DNA of 64,000 nt, from positions 179,935 through 243,934 of the forward strand of contig CAMJML010000005.1 in assembly GCA_946407015.1 (NCBI GenBank), given 5' to 3'. Source of the DNA: an uncultured Selenomonadales bacterium. GTDB lineage: Bacteria > Bacillota > Negativicutes > DSM-1736 > Dendrosporobacteraceae. The position numbers were made by a program, and so were the translations under genes. Every line of letters starts with the position of its first letter. Position 1 is the first letter of the stretch. The notes beneath the pieces were generated by a model. The model saw only the letters and a program-made list of their open reading frames with translations, had not been told where the DNA came from and searched no databases. This document shows, one piece after another, positions 27,424 to 36,562 of this stretch.

Positions 27424-27981
27424 ATGAAAATTGGTGTTATTAGTGATACTCATGGTTGCGCAGAGACATGGCTGAAGGTATGCAAGCGGTTTTTTAATGA
27501 CGTTGATTTCATTATTCACGCCGGTGATGTACTTTATCACGGTCCACGCAATAATATTCCTGCCGAATATAATCCTAAGCTGTTAGCCGAGTTGATAAAC
27601 AATAGCCCAATCCCGATTATTGCTGCATGTGGCAATTGTGATGCTGAAGTTGATGGTATGGTGCTGGATATTCCCATTCAGTCGCCATACTGTCATATCA
27701 TGCTGAATCAGATTAAAATTCTAGTGAACCATGGTCATAGGCTGACGAAAGCTGAGCAAATGGAAATGGCTAAGCGTTATAAAGCTATGATCATGATAAC
27801 CGGGCATACCCATGTTGCCGAGCTTGAAAAAAACAACGGCATTGTTTTTTTGAATCCTGGATCACCCGGAATGTCTAAACGTCAAGATGGACGTGGAACG
27901 ATTGCAATCATCGGTCAGGATTATGTAGAATTATTTGATATCGACAGCGGCGAAGTGCTAATGGCACAAGCTATTAACTAA
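27424..27981 (+). CDS. YfcE/MJ0936-type metallophosphodiesterase
   Basis: 185 aa calcineurin-like phosphoesterase. Metal ligands: D8 and H10 in SDTHG, the GD of HAGD, GNCD, NHGH and GHTHV. Homologues hydrolyse artificial phosphodiesters; the physiological substrate is unsettled. It is 33 bases after ribH and 10 before hslO, so it may read through from the riboflavin operon. Confidence 0.9.
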   Translation: MKIGVISDTHGCAETWLKVCKRFFNDVDFIIHAGDVLYHGPRNNIPAEYNPKLLAELINNSPIPIIAACGNCDAEVDGMVLDIPIQSPYCHIMLNQIKILVNHGHRLTKAEQMEMAKRYKAMIMITGHTHVAELEKNNGIVFLNPGSPGMSKRQDGRGTIAIIGQDYVELFDIDSGEVLMAQAIN

Positions 27982-27991
27982 TGGAGGGTAT

Positions 27992-28864
27992 ATGCCGGAT
28001 CATATCATAAAAGCAACAGTGCCGGGGATTAGAGCCTTTGCAGCGGTTACGACCGATTTGACTGAAGAAGCCCGTGCAAGGCATGATTGCTTTCCAATTG
28101 CTACTGCGGCTTTAGGCCGAACTATGACTGCAGCCTTATTATTGGCGGCAAATTTAAAAACTGAAGAAAGCATCACCATCAGAATTGCCGGTGACGGTAT
28201 TATCGGTGAAATTGTTGCGGATGCCAATGCTTATGGCCAGGTTAGAGGCTATGTCCGTAATCCGAAAATAGATTTACCGTTAAAATCAGGCAAGCTTGAT
28301 GTTGGGGGGGCCGTAGGGAACGGCTTTATTTATGTTACTCGTTTTACCGGGCTAAAACATCCTTTTACGGGCAGTGCTCCCTTAGTGAGTGGCGAAATTG
28401 CCGAAGACATTACCCAGTACTTACTTGTTTCCGAGCAAACGCCGTCCAGTGTTGGACTCGGTGTCTTAGTTGGGCCAGAATTGAATGTATTAGCCGCAGG
28501 CGGTTTTTTAATTCAGGCTTTACCTGATGCAAACGAGGAAGATATTTCCCTGCTGGAACAAAACTTGGCGCAATTACCACCTGTTTCACAACTGGTTGCT
28601 GAGGGACTGGATGCGAAAGGAATTATTCAACGAATCTTTACAGGAATGCCGATTAATTTTTTTGATCAACAGCCTGTTGCCTTTCAGTGTCAATGCTCAA
28701 CTGACCGGATTACAAAAGTATTGATTAGTTTAGGAGAGCAGGAACTGACTGAAATGATTGATGAGGGACAAGCGGAAGTCGTTTGTCATTTTTGCAGTGA
28801 AAAATATCATTTTACTCGCGAACAATTGAATGTTATTCTACAAAAGATCCAAGAAGAAAAGTAG
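27992..28864 (+). CDS. hslO: Redox-regulated chaperone Hsp33
   Basis: 290 aa holdase that is switched on by oxidation. The C-terminal zinc switch is present as CQC followed by CHFC, four cysteines. The N-terminal core shows AAVTTDLTEEARARH and GDGIIGEIVADA. GGAGGG sits very close (3 bases) to the ATG. The C-terminal codons and stop lie in the terminator stem that follows. Confidence 0.95.
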   Translation: MPDHIIKATVPGIRAFAAVTTDLTEEARARHDCFPIATAALGRTMTAALLLAANLKTEESITIRIAGDGIIGEIVADANAYGQVRGYVRNPKIDLPLKSGKLDVGGAVGNGFIYVTRFTGLKHPFTGSAPLVSGEIAEDITQYLLVSEQTPSSVGLGVLVGPELNVLAAGGFLIQALPDANEEDISLLEQNLAQLPPVSQLVAEGLDAKGIIQRIFTGMPINFFDQQPVAFQCQCSTDRITKVLISLGEQELTEMIDEGQAEVVCHFCSEKYHFTREQLNVILQKIQEEK

Positions 28865-28887
28865 CCCAATGGCTACTTTTCTTCTTG
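28850..28887 (+). terminator. 17-bp terminator overlapping the end of hslO
   Basis: Arms 28850-28866 and 28871-28887 pair perfectly around CAAT. The hslO stop (28862-28864) lies within the 5' arm. Confidence 0.88.
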
Positions 28888-28892
28888 AAAAT

Positions 28893-28933
28893 AAAAAAAT
28901 AAAGGATGCGGTTATACCGCTCCTTTTATTTTT
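28893..28933 (-). terminator. Terminator of rpmB (minus strand)
   Basis: GCGG/CCGC core extended by GGA/TCC and an A-rich/T-rich outer stem; read on the minus strand it lies just past the rpmB stop and ends in a T-rich run. Confidence 0.7.
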
Positions 28934-28961
28934 GTTATTTTGTTATATTCATGTTGTCTAC

Positions 28962-29153
28962 TTAAATTGCGCGTTGAACTTTACCGGAACGCAGGCAACG
29001 GGTACAAACATTTACTCTTTGAACTTCTCCGTTTACGAGTGCTCGAACACGTTGTATATTTGGTTTCCAAGTGCGCTTAGTTTTAAGATTGGAGTGGCTG
29101 ACATTGAAGCCGCTAGCTTCGCCTTTAGCGCAGATTTCACAAATATTTGCCAT
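28962..29153 (-). CDS. rpmB: 50S ribosomal protein L28
   Basis: 63 aa, complete. It begins MANICEICAKG and has a second cysteine pair, CTRC, so it is the zinc-binding (C+) form; SHSNLKTKRTWKPN is the L28 core. The ribosome site GGAGGTGG lies 6 bases before the start on the minus strand. It is a lone minus-strand gene between plus-strand genes, flanked by its own promoter and terminator. Confidence 0.96.
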   Translation of the reverse strand: MANICEICAKGEASGFNVSHSNLKTKRTWKPNIQRVRALVNGEVQRVNVCTRCLRSGKVQRAI

Positions 29154-29205
29154 CTATTCCACCTCCTTTAACGAAGGACAAGACATCCTTATACATAACG
29201 TATCT

Positions 29206-29234
29206 ATTTTAGCATAATATACTTATTGTTGCAA
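29206..29234 (-). promoter_or_regulatory. Sigma-A promoter of rpmB
   Basis: On the minus strand: TTGCAA (29234-29229), a 17-base spacer ending in TGC, and TAAAAT (29211-29206), giving an extended -10. The start codon lies about 50 bases downstream. Confidence 0.75.
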
Positions 29235-29339
29235 TGTCTTTATCGCGGCTTCACAGCAAATTAGAATAATTTTTGCAGGAATTTATTGATGCAATATTGA
29301 AAATAATCTTAACTTCCAAAATCAGAGGAGGTCGGGATA

Positions 29340-29534
29340 ATGATTACAAAGAGTACTCCGATTATCGACATATTACGTTTATGGCCGCAGTCCCGTGATA
29401 TCTTTATCCGACATGGTATGGGATGCGTTAACTGTATGGGGTTAGCAACGGAAACCGTAGAAAACGGAGCGAAACTGCATGGGATCAATATTGAAGGATT
29501 ATTACGGGAATTGAATCAGCTGTCGAGCGGATAA
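29340..29534 (+). CDS. DUF1858 domain protein
   Basis: 64 aa, a stand-alone DUF1858 domain: STPIIDILRLWPQSRDIFIRHGMGCVNCMG. The CVNC pair is the family's disulfide or metal motif. In other proteins this domain is found beside hybrid-cluster and Fe-S proteins, suggesting a redox role, but no function is established. AGGAGGTCGG precedes the ATG. Single gene, divergent from rpmB. Confidence 0.85.
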   Translation: MITKSTPIIDILRLWPQSRDIFIRHGMGCVNCMGLATETVENGAKLHGINIEGLLRELNQLSSG

Positions 29535-29727
29535 TGACATAACTTAGCACCTCATCAGGACTAATCCAGTGAATCCTGACAGTTTATTTTTCACAGTCTT
29601 TCGGGTGTCGTCAGCAGCATCCCTTTGGCATGCTGCTTTCCGTCGCCTCGTGTTGCAAAAATATCCTCGTGATTATCTGCTGTTTTAGAACTGACAAGGT
29701 ATCAGATCTTTTTTTGGAGTGAGATTG
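29535..29727. other. Intergenic stretch between DUF1858 gene and recG
   Basis: Two dyads are seen. TCAGGA and TCCTGA (about 29555-29580) are followed by a T-rich stretch and may be a weak terminator. AGCAGCAT (29613-29620) pairs with ATGCTGCT (29630-29637) across a 9-base loop without a T run. No gene. Confidence 0.45.
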
Positions 29728-31782
29728 TTGTTACAAATGAGTAGTAGAAGCATCCAGTATCTAAAAGGTGTTGGTGCGGCGAAAGCGGTTCAGTTGGCTA
29801 AACTGGGAATATTTACTGTTGGGGATTTATTGGAGTACTATCCTCGTCGTTATGAAGATAGAAGCCAAATTAAATTGATTAATCAGGTTACGGATGGAGC
29901 TGTTGATACTGTACAGGGCAGTATTCTTGCTGTTGAGGATATAAAACCGCGACGTGGATTGACCATTACGAAAGCCGTACTGAAAGATGCTTCTGGGGTT
30001 GCCAATATAGTATGGTTTAATCAGCCGTTTATAAAAAAGAAATTAGTGCTTTCCTCGAAACTGATTGTTACGGGGAAAATCAAACGCAAATTTGGACAAA
30101 TTGAGATAGCCAATCCGGAATTTGAAACTGCTGACCGGTCAGAGGTAATCAATACCGGGCGAATTGTCCCGATTTATTCGGTGAATGAAGTGATCACCCA
30201 AAAATTTTTACGCAACCTGCTCCAGCAAATCGCCGTCAGGAATGAGGTTTCAGCAGCAGAAAATCTACCTTCGGATATTGTGGTGAAATATGAGTTAATG
30301 TCTCGCAATGATGCTTTAATCAATATCCATTTTCCTGAGAGTTTTGAAAGCTTACAAAAGGCACGGAAGCGCTTGGTATTTGAGGAGCTATATATTATAC
30401 AATGCGGTCTGGGTTTTTTGAAAAAGCATAACAAGAAAATAGGCTCAGGAATAAAGCACGCACCTGATGGGAAGCTGGTTAAGGCTGTTCAAGCAGCTCT
30501 TCCCTTTAAGTTGACGGCTGATCAAGCGCAAGTATTAAAAGAAATCAAAGCCGATATGGAAGATTTGACACCCATGCAGCGTTTGTTACAGGGGGATGTA
30601 GGCTCAGGCAAGACTGTTATTGCAGCCATTGCTATGGCTAAAACCGTAGAAAATGGTTATCAGTGTGCTATGATGGCTCCAACGGAGATATTAGCGGAAC
30701 AGCACTATCAGACCATTAAGATGCTCTTGGACGCGCAAGGAGTAAAGATTGCCGTGTTAACCGGAAGCTTAAATCGGTCGGCAAGAGATAAGCTGCTCGA
30801 TCAGATTCGGACAACCCAAGTGGATATTATTATTGGAACACATGCATTGATTCAAGAAGATGTCCAATTTCAGAATCTTGGATTGGTGATTACCGACGAA
30901 CAGCACCGTTTTGGAGTCAAACAAAGAGCAAAATTACAGGATAAAGGAGTAAGGCCTGATATTTTGGTGATGACGGCTACTCCAATCCCACGGACGATGG
31001 CTTTAACCATATATGGTGATCTTGATGTATCGACAATTCGTCAATTGCCTCCAGGACGCAAGCCAATCAAGACATTTTTACGCGGTTCAGATAAGCGGCA
31101 GAAAATATACGAGTTTGTTGTCAATGAGGTAAAAAAAGGACGACAAGCTTATATTGTTTGTCCGCTAATTGAAGATTCCGAGACAATTGAGTCAAAATCG
31201 GCCGTAGAACTTTATGAGCAATTATCGGTCAGTGTATTTGCTAATATTCGCTGCGGGCTTATTCATGGGAAGCTCAGGCCACAAGAAAAAGATGAAGTTA
31301 TGGCTGCCTTTTATAGCGGACATATTCAGATTTTGGTAGCAACAACGGTGATCGAAGTTGGCGTTAATGTTCCGAATGCCACTATTATCGTCATTGAAGG
31401 GGCAGACCGCTTTGGTTTAGCTCAATTACACCAACTGCGAGGGCGAATTGGCCGAGGGGAGTATCAATCTTATTGTATATTGATATCAGAAAATAAAAAT
31501 CAAGACACGTTAGAGCGTCTTGAAATCATGGAGAAGACTACTGACGGATTCAGGCTTGCCGAGGAAGATCTTAAACTAAGGGGGCCGGGGCAATTTTTCG
31601 GTACACGCCAACATGGACTGCCTGATTTAAAAATCGCTGACATTATTCATGATATTGATATATTGCTTGAGGCTAGGCAAGCTGCCTTAGATACAATAAG
31701 CAGACCGGAAATGAGCGGGTTGCTGCTTAAGTTATTGAAGGGGCATTTCCGTGAAAATTTTATGGAAATGTTAAATAGCTAA
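29728..31782 (+). CDS. recG: ATP-dependent DNA helicase RecG
   Basis: Branch-migration helicase that regresses stalled forks and processes Holliday junctions. About 684 aa: wedge OB-domain (about 10-190), Walker A LLQGDVGSGKT, DEQH box in ITDEQHRFGVKQR, TATPIPRTMALTIYGDLDVS, and the C-terminal LRGRIGRGEYQSYC and GTRQHGLPDLKIADI blocks. Start codon: TTG at 29728 (or 29725) is preferred because GGAGTGA at 29716-29722 lies just upstream; the first ATG (29737) is too far from it. Confidence 0.95.
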   Translation: MLQMSSRSIQYLKGVGAAKAVQLAKLGIFTVGDLLEYYPRRYEDRSQIKLINQVTDGAVDTVQGSILAVEDIKPRRGLTITKAVLKDASGVANIVWFNQPFIKKKLVLSSKLIVTGKIKRKFGQIEIANPEFETADRSEVINTGRIVPIYSVNEVITQKFLRNLLQQIAVRNEVSAAENLPSDIVVKYELMSRNDALINIHFPESFESLQKARKRLVFEELYIIQCGLGFLKKHNKKIGSGIKHAPDGKLVKAVQAALPFKLTADQAQVLKEIKADMEDLTPMQRLLQGDVGSGKTVIAAIAMAKTVENGYQCAMMAPTEILAEQHYQTIKMLLDAQGVKIAVLTGSLNRSARDKLLDQIRTTQVDIIIGTHALIQEDVQFQNLGLVITDEQHRFGVKQRAKLQDKGVRPDILVMTATPIPRTMALTIYGDLDVSTIRQLPPGRKPIKTFLRGSDKRQKIYEFVVNEVKKGRQAYIVCPLIEDSETIESKSAVELYEQLSVSVFANIRCGLIHGKLRPQEKDEVMAAFYSGHIQILVATTVIEVGVNVPNATIIVIEGADRFGLAQLHQLRGRIGRGEYQSYCILISENKNQDTLERLEIMEKTTDGFRLAEEDLKLRGPGQFFGTRQHGLPDLKIADIIHDIDILLEARQAALDTISRPEMSGLLLKLLKGHFRENFMEMLNS

Positions 31783-31790
31783 AAAAAGAG

Positions 31791-31806
31791 GGCGGCTTAC
31801 GCCGCC
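31791..31806. terminator. GC-rich hairpin after recG
   Basis: GGCGGC-TTAC-GCCGCC, 9 bases after the recG stop. There is an A run before it but no T run after it, so on the plus strand it is a poor intrinsic terminator although it probably marks the transcript end. Confidence 0.45.
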
Positions 31807-31948
31807 AATTATGGGAGAGGAGAAAATTTACACTGCTATTTTGTACATTTCGAAGGTTTATTATACGTGAATTGATTAAATTTTTTATCACTATTTTTAT
31901 ACTATTCCGCACACACTATAATCAATAATTAGTGTCGGGGGTAATCTT

Positions 31949-32149
31949 ATGAAAAAGAATTATTGTGATAGACAATTACGTAGTATTGCTGGCGAATGTC
32001 AAGAGTTTGAACATATTATTGCAGCAATGGGGTACGGTTATTCCTTGCTCAATGTTGCTCCGTCGGAATTTGTGCGTAGATGCAGTGACTGTGTACAATG
32101 GCTTGATGGAAATTGTGAAATCTTTCAAAATGAAATAAGGCAATGGTAA
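31949..32149 (+). CDS. Small cysteine-containing protein, unknown
   Basis: 66 aa, not recognised. Five cysteines: C6, C17, C45, C48 (CSDC) and C56, the last three in the C-terminal part RRCSDCVQWLDGNC, which could bind a metal. Supported as a gene by GGGGGT 7-8 bases upstream of the ATG, a TATAAT at 31917-31922, and its own strong terminator. No neighbour suggests a role. Confidence 0.7.
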   Translation: MKKNYCDRQLRSIAGECQEFEHIIAAMGYGYSLLNVAPSEFVRRCSDCVQWLDGNCEIFQNEIRQW

Positions 32150-32155
32150 TAAGTT

Positions 32156-32196
32156 AAGTTGGGGAGCTGCATAAATGCATGCTCCTAACTTGTTTT
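32156..32196 (+). terminator. Terminator of the small cysteine protein
   Basis: AAGTT plus GGGGAGC pair with GCTCC plus AACTT (one mismatch); the loop contains the inner palindrome TGCAT/ATGCA. A short T run follows. Confidence 0.78.
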
Positions 32197-32258
32197 ACGG
32201 GTGATTATTTAGTATGATTATTACGATACTATAGACTAATTTTCAAGGAGCATATAGA

Positions 32259-32936
32259 ATGAACAAGGTTTGGGGCTGGGGAATTATATTATTAGTTTCC
32301 GGCTTGTTTTATTTGTCTAGTCCAGAGTTTTTTCAGCATTCATACTCTATTATCCGTCATGGTGATATTGCTGCGTTGGCTGAATACTTGCGCTCTTTTG
32401 GAGCCTGGGGAATTGTCATAACACTTGTTTTATTTGTTATTATGACCTTTACAATAGTCTTTCCTTTTATGATTTTGTCGGGAGCGGCCGGGATTGTTTA
32501 TGGCTTATTTTGGGGAACAATCATATCCTGGTCCGGTGAAGTCATCGGTGCCATTGTTATGTTCGTATTTGCCCGTTATTTTTTTCGCAGTCTGTTTGAA
32601 TGCTGGATTGAAAATAGCAAATATCTGAAACAAGTAGATGAATACAGTCAATCTAATGGATTTAAAGCCTTATTGCTGGCACGGCTGTTACCGCTGGCCC
32701 CGTCCGGGATCATTACCGCGGTTGCCGCTATCAGTAAAATCAGTTTTCGGGACTTTTTATTAGCCACCGTGATTGGCAAACTTCCTCCTGTGGTCATTAA
32801 GGTTTTATTGGGGCATGACCTGGCATTTGCTGGTGAAAATATGTTGCGGCTTGCAGGAGTGATTGTTTTAGTTGTTGTTGTCTATGTGGGGCTTTGGTGG
32901 TATAAACGATCACGCAGAGAAGTAGAAACGGATTGA
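32259..32936 (+). CDS. TVP38/TMEM64 (VTT domain) membrane protein
   Basis: 225 aa with about five helices. The VTT-domain blocks are seen: FPFMILSGAAGIVYGLFWG, GEVIGAIVMFVFARYFF, and LLARLLPLAPSGIITAVAAISKISFRDFL. Relatives (DedA/TVP38) are lipid scramblases or flippases in the membrane; substrate here is unknown. AAGGAG precedes the ATG by 7 bases. Single gene with a strong terminator. Confidence 0.88.
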   Translation: MNKVWGWGIILLVSGLFYLSSPEFFQHSYSIIRHGDIAALAEYLRSFGAWGIVITLVLFVIMTFTIVFPFMILSGAAGIVYGLFWGTIISWSGEVIGAIVMFVFARYFFRSLFECWIENSKYLKQVDEYSQSNGFKALLLARLLPLAPSGIITAVAAISKISFRDFLLATVIGKLPPVVIKVLLGHDLAFAGENMLRLAGVIVLVVVVYVGLWWYKRSRREVETD

Positions 32937-32947
32937 ATCATTTACAA

Positions 32948-32989
32948 AATAAAGAAAGGCTGCTGTTTATTCAGCAGCCTTTCTTTATT
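32948..32989. terminator. 18-bp bidirectional terminator between convergent genes
   Basis: Arms 32948-32965 and 32972-32989 pair perfectly, loop TTTATT, with A/T runs on both sides; serves the TVP38 gene and the minus-strand gene ending at 32994. Confidence 0.92.
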
Positions 32990-32993
32990 TTAA

Positions 32994-33647
32994 TTATGGT
33001 AAGAGCACCTGTGTTAAAGCTTTAAGGTTGCTCCATACTCTAAATGTTCCGAATAGCACGATGATACCTGCTGGGAATGCCGGACCAAGAATGGTCACTG
33101 CTCCAATAACAAAGAGTGGCGGGAATGCTGTTGTTGCCGAACTGATTAAGGATACACAATCATCGACTTCTCCTAAGACCCCGAGAATTGTCCAGCCGCC
33201 TAAGGTTGTAATCCCCAAATTTTGCCCATCAAGGTCGCAAAGTTCGTCGAGCAGTTCGCGCTGTGGACGAATGGTCACGGGGGCGCTAGTCGTACGTGCG
33301 GTAGATTGTGCTGCACTGGAATCTGCTGTTGCAGCGACAACTGGAGTTAGTGGGGATGTCAGGAATGGACCTTCAACAACATGGGCAACATCACAAAGAT
33401 CAACAAGGATTTGACTTACAAAAAGCGTGGTACCTAAACTTGTATTTGGAGGAAGGAGTTGTACTAAGTTCAAACCAGTTATGCCGATTGGTGGAACGAT
33501 GCTGATAACACAGTCACAGATGCGACCAATGCGGCCGAAGATAGCGGTTCCGTCGACTAAAAGCAGAAGCACGTTGCGTTCTCTTAAAGTTTCAATTTCA
33601 CAAACAAACTCCCTGTTACACAAATGAGGTAATGGTGTATTACTCAT
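32994..33647 (-). CDS. Cysteine-containing protein with possible spore role, unknown
   Basis: 217 aa from the ATG at 33647 (GGGAGG 11 bases upstream); the frame extends 33 codons further without an initiation signal. Not recognised with certainty. The N-terminal half has CNREFVCEIETLRERNVLLLLVDG followed by GRIGRICDCV, which resembles the beta-barrel repeats of small spore-coat or DUF2642-type proteins. A Ser/Thr/Ala linker (about 125-145) and a second, hydrophobic, cysteine-bearing half with LCDLDG follow. No signal peptide. A sigma-K-like promoter lies upstream (see separate entry). Function unknown; a spore surface component is an inference. Confidence 0.65.
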   Translation of the reverse strand: MSNTPLPHLCNREFVCEIETLRERNVLLLLVDGTAIFGRIGRICDCVISIVPPIGITGLNLVQLLPPNTSLGTTLFVSQILVDLCDVAHVVEGPFLTSPLTPVVAATADSSAAQSTARTTSAPVTIRPQRELLDELCDLDGQNLGITTLGGWTILGVLGEVDDCVSLISSATTAFPPLFVIGAVTILGPAFPAGIIVLFGTFRVWSNLKALTQVLLP

Positions 33648-33696
33648 AACATAATTAACCTCCCTTAACGCTAAGTAAGAATGTGGATATCTACTA

Positions 33697-33725
33697 TAGG
33701 TTATGAAAGTCATTTTAGATGTGTT
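33697..33725 (-). promoter_or_regulatory. Sigma-K-like promoter of the 33-kb minus-strand gene
   Basis: On the minus strand: AACA (33725-33722), a 16-base spacer, CATAACCTA (33705-33697). This fits the Bacillus sigma-K consensus ACm-N16-CATAnnnTA. About 50 bases upstream of the start codon. Confidence 0.45.
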
Positions 33726-33920
33726 ACTAACCAGAATATATTTCAAATAAAAACTTCAATACTAAGAGGAAACGATTTTTTAGCAATTACAACCAATAAG
33801 GGACATCAGAGTGTAATCATGCATAAAATAATCTCAGCCTTTTGAAAAATCTGTTATTTAAAACGCAGGAAATCTTTAGCTGCAGGTAGAAGTGTCCTTG
33901 TAAATAAGGAGGGATACTAA

Positions 33921-34106
33921 ATGCCAATAGTTCAAATTGATATGCTTGAAGGCCGTACTGTTGAGCAGCGCAGAGAATTAGTAAAAAAGGTAACAGAAGC
34001 GATTTCTGAATCGGCTAATTGTCCGGCTAGCGCAGTAACTATCATTATTCGTGAAATGACCAAAGAACATTTAGGGCAAGGTGGCAAACTCCGCGCTGAT
34101 ATCTAA
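33921..34106 (+). CDS. 4-oxalocrotonate tautomerase family protein
   Basis: 61 aa, typical of the small tautomerases. Pro2 (the catalytic Pro1 after Met removal) is present in MPIVQIDMLEGRT; the core VKKVTEAISE and the C-terminal REMTKEHLGQGGK fit the family (YwhB/DmpI-like). The natural substrate in such lone genes is unknown. AAGGAGGG precedes the ATG. Confidence 0.92.
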   Translation: MPIVQIDMLEGRTVEQRRELVKKVTEAISESANCPASAVTIIIREMTKEHLGQGGKLRADI

Positions 34107-34116
34107 GGAAGAGACC

Positions 34117-34163
34117 AAGAGCAATCCATGTCGTTACATCGAGGTGGGTTGCTCTTAATTTTT
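34117..34163 (+). terminator. Terminator after the tautomerase gene
   Basis: 11-bp stem with one G-T pair (34117-34127 with 34146-34156), 18-base loop, then AATTTTT. Confidence 0.8.
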
Positions 34164-34295
34164 ATTGTTATTCGTTCAGTATTCCTGCGAATAGAGTAGC
34201 TAAACAAAGGTAAGTTAACATAAATAATGATTATTGTTAATTGTGCGTTTTAAGGAGATTTGTATAACCAGTCACTTTCCTTTATCATATATAGC

Positions 34296-34400
34296 ACGCC
34301 GAATTTCGTTGAAAGCGGAGGAACCATCATCTGGGGTGAAATTACTTTTGTAATGGGGATTATCCTTTGTCCCTAACCCGTCAGCTAACTTCGTAGGCGT
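34296..34400 (+). promoter_or_regulatory. Cyclic di-AMP riboswitch (ydaO/yuaA class)
   Basis: Conserved elements of the class are seen in order: ACGCCGAA at 34296-34303, GCGGAGGAACCA at 34315-34326, GGGGTGAA at 34333-34340, then CCGTCAGCTAACTTCGTAGGC at 34378-34398. P1 pairs ACGCC (34296-34300) with GGCGT (34396-34400). These are usually off-switches bound by c-di-AMP in front of potassium, osmolyte and wall-hydrolase genes; the gene here encodes a 3D-domain wall protein. No intrinsic terminator is seen, so control of translation is possible: the ribosome site AAAGGA (34405-34410) can pair with TCCTTT at 34278-34283. Confidence 0.93.
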
Positions 34401-34417
34401 AAAGAAAGGATGTGTTG

Positions 34418-34810
34418 ATGATGAAAAAAATGCTTTTGGTTTTTAGCATAGCGATGGCATTACAAATTTTAGTGTTCGGGAATGCGGCAATGGCTGCAGA
34501 GCCAACCAGCAATTCAGCTTTGAATATTGTGGCTACTGCTTATGCACCAGGACCTCATGATAATGGAAAGTGGGGAAATCTCACGCATATGGGCACACAA
34601 GTACGTCCTGGTATTATTGCGGTAGATCCGAAAGTTATTCCATTAGGTTCACGCGTTTATATTGAATTTCCTGATGGACACGGTGTTGAAGCAGTAGCTG
34701 AAGATACCGGTGGAGCTATTAAAGGAAATCGTATTGATATTGCTATGGCGAGTGTTGCCGAAGCCTATGATTTTGGTATGCAAAATGTTAAAGTCACTGT
34801 ATTGAAGTGA
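34418..34810 (+). CDS. Secreted 3D-domain protein (putative cell-wall hydrolase)
   Basis: 130 aa. Signal peptide ending AMA before AEPTS, then a single 3D domain (MltA/YocH-like double-psi barrel): ATAYAPGP, VAVDP-type block IIAVDPKVIPLGSRVYIE, and the aspartate-rich AEDTGGAIKGNRIDI. The domain occurs in lytic transglycosylase-type wall enzymes; no LysM or other wall-binding module is present, so it is a minimal form. Start ATG 34418 (7 bases after AAAGGA) is chosen over the GTG at 34412. Control by c-di-AMP, which tracks turgor and wall stress, fits. Confidence 0.88.
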   Translation: MMKKMLLVFSIAMALQILVFGNAAMAAEPTSNSALNIVATAYAPGPHDNGKWGNLTHMGTQVRPGIIAVDPKVIPLGSRVYIEFPDGHGVEAVAEDTGGAIKGNRIDIAMASVAEAYDFGMQNVKVTVLK

Positions 34811-34846
34811 AAATGCATTTGAGAGTTGACATGAACAAAAGGATAC

Positions 34847-34889
34847 AGCGAAAAAGCTCAGGTATACCTGAGCTTTTTCGCTTATTTTT
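34847..34889 (+). terminator. Terminator after the 3D-domain gene
   Basis: 18-bp palindromic arms (34847-34864 and 34865-34882) centred on GGTATACC, followed by TATTTTT. Confidence 0.9.
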
Positions 34890-34988
34890 GAAACCAATCA
34901 ATAATAATTCAGTGTGGGGAAATAATAAGCATATCTGGATGTTTTTTAGCAACGATATACTTTTCTTATGAAAAAATTATAAAAATGC

Positions 34989-35018
34989 TAGATTAGGCTT
35001 GTTTATATGTGGTATTAT
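34989..35018 (+). promoter_or_regulatory. Possible guaB promoter
   Basis: TAGATT (34989-34994), an 18-base spacer, and TGG-TATTAT (-10 at 35013-35018) with an extended -10 TG. The -35 match is weak. No purine riboswitch is seen in this leader. Confidence 0.4.
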
Positions 35019-35062
35019 ATTTGAAATATCTGTTTCTACTCTTAGCGAAAGGGGCAAGTTGA

Positions 35063-36517
<1,455 letters not shown>

Positions 36518-36529
36518 GTTTTAATAGAT

Positions 36530-36562
36530 AACACCGCCACTGGTTACCAGGCTGGCGGTGTT
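36530..36562. terminator. Bidirectional terminator between guaB and the deacetylase gene
   Basis: AACACCGCCA with TGGCGGTGTT outside, CTGG/CCAG inside, loop TTA. The minus-strand gene's stop codon is exactly the loop, and its last codons (TPPAW) form the stem. Confidence 0.85.

Noticed and set aside
28830..29171. 113-codon plus-strand frame opposite rpmB
   Set aside because: Runs through the hslO terminator and antisense to L28; no ribosome site.
33028..33414. 128-codon plus-strand frame opposite the 33-kb unknown gene
   Set aside because: Considered as an alternative to the minus-strand gene. The minus frame has a ribosome site, a plausible promoter and a terminator on its side, and the plus frame has none of these.
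34883..35062. Possible purine riboswitch upstream of guaB
   Set aside because: The conserved purine aptamer loops are absent.
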